From Priapulus caudatus (lineage: Eukaryota > Priapulida > Priapulimorpha > Priapulimorphida > Priapulidae), in NCBI RefSeq assembly GCF_000485595.1, contig NW_014579088.1, positions 1-35,999 on the forward strand: 35,999 bases of DNA, read 5' to 3'. Below the pieces are notes generated by a model, which was not told the DNA's origin, made no database searches, and saw only the letters and a program-made list of their open reading frames with translations. A program made the position numbers and the translations under genes. Positions 10,701 to 22,700 of the stretch are shown piece after piece. Numbering within the stretch: the stretch's first letter is position 1; every line of letters begins with the position of its first letter.

Positions 10701-13700
10701 TTATAACGAAGGCAGAGATTAGGATTAATAATCGACCATTTATTCAATCAATAAACCACTCAATAATCAATCGATCGGAGTAATGTGTAATGCGTGTTTG
10801 TATCGTTTGGCTCACAGATGCAGTTGTTGATCTTGCTGAAGCATCCAGCCTCCATAGACTGCCACGCCCAGATGACAACGCTGCTAACGGATCTAGGGGC
10901 GACTAACAGTGAGGTAGGGACAGCAGAGTAGCATACAGCAACATGCCAGTGAATGCTGCCTCATGGGGAGCTGTGATTGTTATAGCACGCTCTCTATACA
11001 TCATGGAGCAATATTACAAATAGTTTGTGACGAAAATAATAGAAGAAAAAAACGTACAATAAACCACTATAAAAATGGATTTTTAATTAAATTCACATTA
11101 ACGGAGGCAAATGTTACGAGTCAGAACACTCACAAGAAGCCGACGGTAGCGATGGTGTACTCGTATGTGTATTACCATTGAGAGTGTACCGTAGATATTG
11201 TTCTTGCTATATTGATATTGGTCGGTTAAGCTACGCCAGTTCAAACGCGTAAAAATACATTGTAGTTTGTTTTCCACACATATGCCAAAATGTTGACATG
11301 CTTCGTCGCAGAGCAGTGTTTTTAGCAACCCCTATCGCAACCCTGATTGGCTAGAGCTACCTGCAAGGAACTCCAGGCGGATGGGTCGATTATTTTTTTG
11401 TTGGTATCGATAATGGAATGAAATGTCGAACGCTTGCAGGTGATGAAGGCATTGCCAAAGTTTCTTGAGCCGATAGTGAAGCGAAAGAGAGACGAAGATT
11501 CGGATGAGAAGAAGATCAAGCGAGTCAAAGGATTGGAGGTGCGTGCAATATTATCGTAACGTCTCCGGCCGCTCGAGAGCCGGGGGCCATAGCTTATTCT
11601 AAAGGGGATGAAATTTCGTGTTCTGGCTGGGTTAACGACGAGGAAGGGGAGCAGCTTCTAGGCAACATGCGGAGCGTGGGCGGGGCGTAGGTGCGACGAG
11701 GGTTTCATGGGTGGCTACGTGGTGATGCGCACGTATTTGTAATATCATTTACCGTTATTAAGATTTCATTCTATTTTTCTTAAAATTCTAGGCACTGCCC
11801 TCCTCTTTCTTCCAGACAGACTACGGCCTCATAGACTACACTATACCATTAGACAGTTTTCGATAATATCCAATATTTTCGTGTTTTTTTTCCAGTATTT
11901 TGTTTCCATGTGTTAGCCTTATATATTTTAACTGCGATCTCTATTCTTCGTCGTTAACTCAATCTGCGTCGTTAACTCAATCCGCGTCGTTAATTCAATC
12001 TGCGTCGTTAACTCAACCCGCATTATTAACTCAAGCCGCGTCTTGAAATTCGCAGGAGAAGATTATCGACGACCTCGGCGGTGAGACACCGGCGCCCGCT
12101 AAGCAGCCGGAGAAGAAACCAAAGGTGGTGGAGAAGAGTGTCATCGAGTTGACGACGGAAGACCTGATACCGAGGCTGACGGTGGCCAACGTAGCAGACC
12201 TAGTGCTGCTGAGCATGGTGAGGATGATGATGATGACAATGATGATGGTGATGATGGTGATAATGATGATGGTGTTGATGGTGATGCTGATGATGTTGAT
12301 GATGACAATGACGACGATTGTGATGATAACGATGAAATCAACGATGATAATGACGACGTCAACTACGATAATGATGATAGCTCTTGTAAGGACGTTCTTG
12401 TTTTGACTAGGTGACACTCCCGGACCTGATGCCGGCGCAGTTCCAGGCAACGTACACACCGATTGCAGCGGCGGGCACCGAGGCACAGATACATCACGTC
12501 GCGCGTCTACTGGGCACGCAGCTCGTACACGCGGGCTACGGGGTCGGACAGACGCAGCCTGCGGTAGGTAGACACGTCGCGCGTCTACTGGGCACGCAGC
12601 TCGTACACGCGGGCTACGGGGTCGGACAGACGCAGCCTGCGGTAGGTAGACACGCACACGGGCGCATGTGTGAGGATAATGCATGGCAGATCCATTGCTA
12701 CTAGTCTGTTACTAGTCAGGATTTCTGATGTCTCATCGTATACGTACCCCCCACCCCGGAAAATTTTGAAAAATATGTTGTCTGAGACCGCATTTTGGCA
12801 CGTTTTGAAGGCAGTGTGACATGAAAACAGGCAGCCAAAAGCGAACCTCAAAACGTAGACATTTCTCAAATTTTTTAACTTCAAAATGGATTTTTTGGCA
12901 AACAGACTAGAGAGAATAACAATGTCACTATTTAAAAAGAACAAAAATAGAAATGAGGTTGTAAATCCGTATTATTTCACTTTCTTTTAAATCGTTGGTC
13001 CACAAAAAAGTGGACCTCCGCACCCGTCGCACCCCACTTCCCTACGGGTCTGAATGCCCCTCTCTGATAATCATCACTATTGTTAATTGCAGGTCGTTAG
13101 GCTTCTTAACGAAGCGTCTCTGTTACGACTAGACAGCCAGAGGGTCACAAATCTGAAGCAGGTTTGTATTGATTGCGATTTAAAATCATACAGACTCAAA
13201 AACAGCTATGGAAAGACAATTTCCTGACATACAGACATCTATTTATCTTGGCTGTAACAGGAAATAAGTATACGGGTACGTACGAAATTTGAAAAATAAT
13301 CAACCAAGGCTATTTATTAATAATAGTACATTATTTTTATTTCAGGTGCAAGAGCTTATAATAAAAAAAGATGCAAATCTCCTGGATAATTTCTTGGATG
13401 TAAGTTGGATATTTAAATAATATGTTGAAATAAAATCAGAAATAAGGTTTTTTCGTGTCATAACACAAGAATATTCCTCTCATGGCATGTATTTCACCTT
13501 TCTCTTTATTGCATAAAGTTTCATATTTTCTATGTTTGCATCGATTTCTTTTGTAGGAAATGCTTTCATTTCAACACGATAAGTCGCTAGAGGTGAAGAA
13601 AACTGTGATCAACTTTATTGAGGAAGCTTGGTAAGTAGATATTATAACTACCTTTATATAATATAATTATATTATAACTGTATTTATAACCATATTATAA

Positions 13701-16700
13701 CAATATCAAAATATTTGCATTTTTATCTTGGATGGCATTTGATCTATCAGATCTATAGAAGCTTTAGGTAAAAGCTTTTTAGCTCATCTGACATAGTCAG
13801 ATGCAGCTTGTAGAATCGCTTGATCGTCCGTCCGTGCGTCCGTCCGGTCCGTCGTCCGTCCAACAGTTGGGCACAAATCTTAGACCGGCTCGACGTACGG
13901 TCACGATATCGGGTCGTTGGGGGAATCGTCAAACGGAAGTTGGGATGTTCGAAGCCTGGGGTAGCAAAGGTCAAAGGTCAAGAGGTGTAAAAGAATGGGG
14001 GAAACATTCACATTCATTAACTTTAAGGTATAAGGGAGGAAATGCAGAATTGCGGGCAGCAAAATCTAATGGCTCGACCTAGGGCTCGTGATACGTCGGT
14101 GTATAGCATCATGGTAGGAAAAGCCATCCTCGTGCCGAAATTGAGTCACAAGGTTCAATAGTCCAGTGGGCACAGGGCAGATTTTAGACATTTTCTGAGG
14201 GACATGGTCTGACGGAGGCGATTGAAAAACTTTTTTGTTTGTTCAGCGTGATCCTACGCATTTCTTAGCGCTTTATTGAAAGGACGCATGAATGTCCCGT
14301 TCTGGCTTGACGATGCGGAAGAGTAATGTGTCGATAAGCGCTTTTGACCGCTCAAAGAGGAAGGTGTTAAACATGGATTTGTTCACTGTGCAACAAAGGA
14401 CTGAACTGCTTTTGCTATTATTAGAGCCGCAGGGTGAGCCTGTGTCAATGTGAGGCTACAGTTGCACAGTTTAATTTGCAAAGGCAAATGTTTGTTGAAC
14501 AAGGTTTGACGCTCCTCTTAAATGCATATGATTTTCTAAGCAGTTCTGTCCATACGCACCTGGCATTCAGGCCTGAAGGTGAATGAATGCAATAGTGAAT
14601 GCCTCACGGAGGCAAAACACAGGCAAGCGCATGGCTGGCACGCTTCTTACAATAATTGTTGCCTCGCCAACAAGCTGCAATGGCACGTGTTAACTCACAG
14701 CTGAGCAACTGCTGATATATACTAACTGGATTTTTAGCCTGTACGCTACTGTAGGCGTTCAGGATACGATGCCATCTTTGATTTATTGGATTATCACTTG
14801 CACGCGGCCATCTCGCGGCACACTATAGGCCCTAGTTTAAATTAATTTATTCTCATTCGTAACTTTGTTAAACGAATAACATAATAACTAGTACCATATT
14901 ATACATATATAATTTACTTTTCATCTTGAATCTTAAACATATATCATGTAGTATGGCCGCGTGCGTATCCAATTTACCAGTTTGCGAACATAAGGCTTGT
15001 TTTACCATATGAATATTAGAGACACTCTCTATTATGATTTCTATGACTGTTAAGCTCAGTGGGCATAGGGAGAACGCATTATAGGGGGCAGTAACAAGGC
15101 ATCATCGTGGGTTTTTAATTTTTTTAATATAATTAACGAGAGAGAGAGAAAGTCTAAGATTAAAGAGAGAGAGAGTAGTAAATTGAGCCGGGGACAGGAA
15201 CGATGATACGGTGTGTATGCGAGCGGGGAAACGGGGTTACATTAGGTCGTCAGCGAGATGTTTGCAAGGGATGGGAGGTGGGAGGTCAGGGGGAGGGAGG
15301 TCGAAGTAGGGGGAGGGAGATGGAGGTAAGGGGGGAAGTGAGAAGCAAGAGGGAGTGAGAGTGGGAGGCGCAGGGGGAGGGAGGTGGACGCAGTGGGAGG
15401 GCAGGTGGGAGAGGAAGACTCCGCGCCCCCTCAATTAAACTTGAGATCCGAATGTGCTCATATGTTGAAATCTTTTATAGATCAGATAAAAATAGATAGC
15501 TTGAATCTATGACACAAATTCGACAGTGAAAGGCAAGTTATCATTTAATAAAATAAACGCAAAATCGCATGGGGGGAGATAGTGAGGCGCGTGTCCTAAC
15601 AATGATGTGTACGCAACTGCGTAATGCTGCAATATTCTTGCGCGCCTAACAAATGTGTCACTACCACGACTGAAGTTTATAACCGTAGCAAGCAGACCCC
15701 AAGATGAGCTCAGCCGCTCTGCGGCTCTTGTTTGAGGTTAGTGTCTGCGTCTAACCCTATCAGTACAAGATGTTTCACTGACTAACATACAATACTACAT
15801 ATTTATGTATATAATAGTACAGGGCATGAAATTAGCAGCAAATGTGAACAGGCGCCTTACAGTTGAAGCAGGACGCTTAATTTTGTTCAGTTATTCCATT
15901 ATTAATAACAGTATTAGCGTTTTGTGTTTATTAGATACTCATACATATTTCAGTATTAGCATTTCCAAATCAGTGGACTTCTACTTGTTGAACAGGAATT
16001 GCTGGAACATGATTTACTTTTTAGTAGCCCCTAAGTAAAAACGCGCACTGTATGTAACATATATATCTAATATATATTTGAGTTCGTATGTATGTATGCT
16101 TATGTATGTATGTATGTATCTTCCTATATGGCGGCCAACCACCGCCCCAAGCGTCTGGAAATGCAAATTTTCACAGGGGCCATCTCTATACCCGGGGAGT
16201 GTTCCTAGCTGAAAAAAACCTGCGCAAACGGTCAAACTCACCGGAAAAATCCGTGGAAAAAACCGCCTCACATTCGTGAATGCTTTCACACAATGTCAGG
16301 CAGCTGACTGTACAGTGCTCGGCCACACCAGAGAAAATCGATCACTCATTACATCAGCTGCTGGTAATTGTGAAACCGAAACCGACGCACCGAGCTAAAC
16401 AGAGCAACAGGCCAGTTCTAGAGGTTCGACTGGCATTGTTTAAGCGCCGCACACCAGCGATTTTTCACGGGGTGTAAGGCGATTTGATCGGCCCCCGATA
16501 GAAATCAGCCGATATCGGGTAGGTGTGTGCGGTTCATGTTGTAGACGATTTTATTTTTATGCGGTGATCGTTCCAATCACCCACATGTTTTTATTTTGAA
16601 CGCGATGAGCCGAATGAGCCGATAGCCGATGAGCCGATGAGACCGATTTTACAAACGATGAAGCGCTGAAGCGATGTCAGGTGTGGGCGGCGCCTTTCAT

Positions 16701-19700
16701 CAACAGGCTTTGAATAGAAAGGCGCACCCGCATTCGTATACAGGCTGTTACGTGCCGTAAGTGGCCATACGTGCATGCCGTACGTGGGAGCTCAACAGTT
16801 CGAAGACTCCCAGGAATCTTTACAGGGCTATTTCCACAGAGAATAAGCACGAAAAACATTGTTTTTATGCAAGAGGTTTCAAATGAAAGTGCAACCCCAT
16901 TCGTACATTGCTGTTATAATAACTTTTTTTTTGGTCAATTTTTAACAACCATAAATTAATATTTGTCCAGGGGTTGCTAAGTTGGGGTTGTGGGGCTGTC
17001 ATATACAAATGTCATACGTAAGCAGTTTCGCCATGCTTATTATCTTAATTCAACACTGATTTTTCTAAATATTCCATATTGTGTGGACAAAAATTGTTAT
17101 TGTCCCCCGATTTTTTTAGACCGGCCAATGTTCCCTTATTGTGTCCCCATTTATTTTAGTAAGTAATGAATTAGTAGCAAAAAGAAAACGATTTTTACCA
17201 GCCGCAGCGGGTTTTTACCCCGCAGCTTAAGTTTTAAAATATATTTTAATAAAATTTTTATCATATTAATTTTTGATTTAAAATTTTTTTTATTATTTTT
17301 TTTAATAAAAAATATAATACTGGTTTATTCGGTTTTAATTTACAACAAGACAAGTCACGAGTTTAAATTGTTCCCTTCATTTTTTTCCCGCAAGTAAAAC
17401 AATGACCCTGTTGACAAGATTTTTTTTAAACGAAGGGTTTTTCCCAAAACCATTTTTCTAAGCCTCGACAACTTTTGCCTGACAATGGAAAAATGTTCGC
17501 ATTCCAATCCAAGAAAGTAATTCCAAAAAGCGGCAACATACCAATTAAAAATAAACAAAGTGGCGTTGAAACGGTATTGGTTTGTTCGTACGAAACCGGA
17601 AGAAGGTGGGTACGAATAAAGAATGTGAACAACAATGCCCTTTCCCGGTCGCGGTGGGTACCCTTTACACAGTGGGTATGTGGGTTTACTATATAGTGAC
17701 GTTTTTTTTCCAATGGTTTCGTTGTGTAAGACTAATAAATTCACGATATCGTCCCTGTTTTGAAAAAATACATCAATGGTTTTTCACTTTTGTAAAAAAG
17801 TGGTCTGTTTTGCTTAAACGGAGGGATTCCAAAATGAAATTCGAAGTTTTTAAAATTTTGGTTCCCAGAGTTTTTAATTTTACTTTTGTCACAGACCGCA
17901 ACCAATTTTGTTCCCCCCTTTGGGCGGGAATATAATCCCGCCACCTCAATAAGAAAAAAGGGGTCCCTCAACGCTCAATCCCTTTCCGGCGAAAAAAATT
18001 TTTGGGCGATTTTTGAAAAATTTCAAACCCCGAGTCCGCCCCTCGACCGACGCTTTTTTTTTTTTCCGCAGTGGCTTGTCCCCTAAAGGCGAAAGGGGAA
18101 AGGTGGGGACCGAACTTGGATGCGCAGACATGGGAACCATGCCAAAGAATCCTCAAGGAACAAAGATTTTTTGGGTTGGGCGCTCCCTTCGAACTCGGAA
18201 AAAATGACGCGGGTGGGTTTGTCCCCGCTTTAATCGTTTTTGCCCCCCTTTTTTGGGGGTCCCCTTCCGCTCCTTGTGAGCTTTTCGAACCAATCATTTT
18301 TCCCCCTGCTAACATCGCGGGGTTGTTTTAACAAGCCCGCAGAAAACTTAGAAATCTTCCTTGGAAATTTTTTTAAAATTTTTCTGTTTTTTAAATTAAA
18401 GTCCCTAGAAAAAGTTCTTGGTAAAATAGGAAATGAAAAAGTCGTAGGAAAAAATGGCAGTTTATNNNNNNNNNNNNNNNNNNNNNNNNNGATTATGCGT
18501 GGAGGGATGATTTTGATGCTGGCGGTCTACAGTTCTACTTGTTTGAGCAGGCGAAATCACATAAATGCATGTTAAGCACATAATTTAACTTCTTTAGTAA
18601 GCCCTAAGTAAACAACGCCGCCACCTGTATGTAAACATATATATCTAATATAATATTTGAGCTCGTATGTATGTATGTGTATGTATGTATGTATGTATGC
18701 TTCGCCTATAGGCGCCAAACCGCCCCAATCTCCGACGGCGTACCGCTCCCACGACACCATCCCGCGAGTCGAGACTCTGTGATAGCAAATTTTCACATAG
18801 CGAACTAATAGTGACGCATCTCTTATACACGGGCCGTTTAGCGCGCGCGGTAAGCCGCGAGTGGTTTCTAGCTGAAGAAAAACGCTGAAACGGTCCAGAA
18901 AGTCGGATCCCCTATTACGATCATCGCCACACCGCGAAAAATGCCACGCATGAAAACCCCCTCAATTCGTCGAATCTTCACACGAATGTCAGCAACTGAC
19001 TGTAACAAGATCATTAGTGGAGTGCCACTGTGATTGCCTTACATTCATCAGAGAAAAATCTGATTCACATCATTCCATCAGCTGCTTGAGTCGTATTCCA
19101 GCGATAAGAGATCGGGAAGAGAGGCCAGGAGAAACCTGGTCTCTACATGCGTGAATAGAGAGCGCACCGAAGCTAAAAGACAGAATAGCAGAGCAGCCAG
19201 TTCAGGAGGTACGACTGCCATTGAATTAGAGGAAAGCCGGAGATAAGGCCGCCGCACAGAGTGAGGGAGCGAGCATACGAGCAGCGCGATAGAGAGAGAA
19301 GAGAGACCGGAGCGAAGAGCACGATTTTGTTCACGACAAGAGCGATTTAGAAGTGAATCGGACCAGGAAAAGCGCGATAAGAAGATCAAGGAGAGAGGGG
19401 GAGCGAGAGAGAGTGAGGAGAGAACAAGATAGAGTGGCAGGGAACCGAGACTACGAGTATGAGCTCGAGAGGAGTAGGATGTATGTGCATGTATCCAGAG
19501 TAGGGACAGATTGAGACGGAGATTTTATTTTTCGGGTGAATATCGGTCGTCAGGCGAGAAGTATCTAATGATAGAACATGGTGGTGATTATTGAGCACAC
19601 CAGAGAGTATGTGGAGGCGAGACCGATGAGGCCAGATGAAGTAGAGAGAGGACATGTAGGGGCAGCGAGATAGAGTGCCGAGATGAGGGGAACCGAGATA

Positions 19701-22700
19701 GAGAGCGCATATAGAGAGACAGGTGCAGCGACAATTAGAGTGGAGGGGAGAAAGAAAGGTTAGAGTGAGCTGACACCGAGACCAGAAAGTCAGAGCGAAG
19801 ATAGAGGAAGAAAAACGGAGAGAGGGACCAACGAGGGGGGAGGCCGAAAGAATAGAGAGAGGGAACCGCCCCACCGATTTTACAAGACGAGTGGAAGCGA
19901 TGAAGCGAATGGTAGGTGTGCGCGCGGCCCATGTTATCAACCAGGCCAGGGCTTTGAATGAGATAGCATGCATCAGCCATTCGATAATCTGTTTATACGT
20001 GCCTACGTGCCATAACGTGCATATAGACGCGTACGTGGGGAGCTCAAACATGTTTCTCGTTAGAAGCTTCACAGGAATTTTTACATATTCCACCTAGAGA
20101 ATATCCGAAAAACATTGTTTTTATCAAAGAGGTTTTCAAATGAAAAGTTGGCAACGCGTCATATTCCGGTACATTGCTTGTTATTAATAACTTTTTTCAT
20201 TTACACCAAATTATTACTATTAGTTCCAGGGGTTCTAAGTTGGTGTGTCATGTCAATAATGTCATACGTAACAGTTTTTTCCGTCCATGCTTATTATCTT
20301 ATTACTGACTGATTTCTAAAGTATCATATTGTGTGCAATGTTATTGTCTGATTTTACCTCAATGTTCCGTATGGTGTGTCCCTATTTAATTAGTAGTATG
20401 AATAGTAGCTACGAATTTTACCCAGCGCAGCGGTACTCCGCAGCCTAGTATATATATAAATTATTTTATCATATTATTTGATTTTAATTTATTAATTTTT
20501 ATATATAATACTGGTTATTGTTTATTAGCAGCAAAGAAAGTCTACGAGTTAAATGTACTTATTTTTCCAGTAAACATGACTGTGAGATTTTACGAGGGTT
20601 GTCACCAATCTAAAGCCTGAACTTTGCTGCGACATGGGAAATGTCGGCCGATCATGTCAGAAAGTAATACAAACCACATACATATTAATACAAGGTGGCG
20701 TTGAAGTATGGTTGTCGGTACGAACCGGATGTGTAACGATATGTTAACGATCGCTCGGTCGCACAGGTTGTTTGTACTTCAGTGTGATGTTATATATAGT
20801 GATGTTTCATGTTCGTTGTGTAGATATATTCACGATAATTCGTCTGTTTGAAAATACATCATGGTTTCACTTTGGTAAAAAAGTGTCTGTTGCATTAAAA
20901 CGGAGGATCAAATGATGCCGAGTTTTAATTTTGTCTCCCAACGTTATATTTACTTTGTCACGCGGACGACCATTCCTTGCGGCGCGAAATATAATCGTCA
21001 GCCCAAAGAAATAAAAAAGGGTCTCCAACGCCATCTTTGGGAAAAATTTTGGCGATTTGAATTTCAAACCGACCGAGTCTCGACCGACGCTTTTTTTCGC
21101 AGTGGCTGTCTAAGGCGAAGGAGGTGGACGACTTGATTGGCAGCAGACATGGAAGCCATGCAAGATCTCAAGGAGCAAGATTTGTGCGCTCCTCGACTCG
21201 GAAAATGACGGGTGTGTCCAGCTTAATCGTTGCATGGTTTTTTGGTCTCGCTCACGAGCTTCGACATTCATTTCTGAGCTACAATCGAGGGTTGTTAGCA
21301 AGCCGCAGAAAACTTAGAAATCTCTTTGAAATTTTAAAAATTCCTGTTTTTATAAGCTAGAAAGTTTGGTAAATAGGATATGAAAAGTGCGTAGAAAAAA
21401 AATGGCAGTTAGTTGGTTTTGGTCTTAGAAAGTCATCTGAAATTAAGGCACTTGTCTTCGGGCTAAACCAAGAGGAAATAAAATTGGGCTTTGTGGGCGC
21501 GAATTTGGCTCACGAAATGGTCGGACGATACAACTACAAGGAGCAAATATTGTATTCGGTTAAAAAATTTCTCGGTCAATGGGCAACACAGACGCTTTTT
21601 AAAATCCGCAGAAAGCTGCTGGAGAAAAACCCTCAAAACGTCGTATTGTCTACTGGGGCGTACTGAACCGTGGGGCGCAGTTTTTTTTCTCGTACGTGTC
21701 AGGTGTCTTCTGCCCCCAGCCTTGCCTCGCGCGCAAGATTTGATTGGTGGCAGCTTGCATTTTCAGGATTGAGGACGTAACGAGGTGAAATACGTGGAGA
21801 ATGCTAGTGGCTGGTAATACAGTCCAGGTCTGCGGTAGGTTGCTAACCCATGCATCGGGCTTTACACGCCTAGATCATTCCGCGATTTGCTGATTTAAGC
21901 CAGATCACCTGCATGGCCTAATGTCCTTATTGTCCTCCCGACATCATGTACTAATCGACATGTTTAATTATCTAGCTGTGTTTGGTTCTGACAGTCCCCA
22001 GCAACAGTCATGCAGTGTTGTTTCATAGCCTGATGTAAATTCGTCGTCCATAACTGATAAGAGTTTACCTGTAATATTGGGGCCACTTTTGACGGTGGCG
22101 TATTGACTTCAATTTGTACAGCCCCTCTCCCCCATCTGTCCATAACTAAACCATGCTTTCCTGAAATTCGCTGGGAAAAACCTTCATCATAGTCTAACCA
22201 AGCTTTTTTTTGGTTTCATTGCTCACCTCTCATCCTCACACCTCTTTCTTTCCCACCCCTGTATTACCAAAAATTTTGTGATGTTTTGAATGCATCTATA
22301 TGCCAATACTTTAAGTTTTTAAAATCGATAATGTTGGATGATATCTGTGATGTGCTTTCCGAAAGCGGTTTGTATATTCGGTGTATAATGTACTCGTACT
22401 GGTAATGTAATGTAACCACCCTCCTGGAATGTTCGGCTAGCGGGCCTATTTTGTACTAAACACGATGTTAAGTTTCACTCCCTGCCGGCAGGATTCGGAG
22501 ATCCCCAAGAATCTGAGGGATGACATCAGCTTGGAGAAGATCCTGAAGGATGCATCATCTTCCTGAAGGCGGAGAAGCTGGAAGGAGAAGGAAACGAATG
22601 CCTTCGGGCAGCTGCTAACTGGGCTCATGGCACATCCAGGCCATCTCCAGGTGGCGCATGTTCTCATCGTTGCCTCATTTCGTTGCGAAATGCATTGACT

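Larger units (their letters stand above)
2381..12745 (+). repeat. Duplicated block 1 (intron 1 to intron 14 of symplekin)
   Basis: Colinear with block 2 (12745-18465) over exons 2-6, and with block 3 (18491-30145) from intron 4 through exon 14. Exons 2-4 here carry indels that break the frame (71, 59 and 79 nt instead of 69, 54 and 74), while exons 5-14 are intact. At 12651-12745 the sequence matches 30046-30145 and then switches to intron 1 sequence. Confidence 0.9.
13631..16065 (+). other. Intron 4, 5' part (block 2)
   Basis: No exon is seen. Same content as 3289-5840: dispersed repeat from about 13775, purine/G-rich tract at 15130-15420, and AT-rich sequence before the Helitron-like element. 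Confidence 0.6.
12745..18465 (+). repeat. Duplicated block 2 (intron 1 to intron 6), ends at gap
   Basis: Colinear with 2381-8220. It is joined to the exon 14 array of block 1 near 12738-12750 and ends at the N gap. Exons 2-4 are clean here. From about 16930 onward almost every homopolymer is lengthened relative to block 1, breaking exons 5 and 6. Confidence 0.9.

Noticed and set aside
12125-12406. Met/Thr-rich and Ser-rich peptides
   Set aside because: Products of the GAT microsatellite in intron 13; the plus frame overlaps exon 13 out of frame.
19386-20093. 235-codon minus-strand frame in the block 3 intron 4 element
   Set aside because: It lies in GA-rich degenerate sequence; blocks 1 and 2 do not preserve it and it has no recognisable domain.
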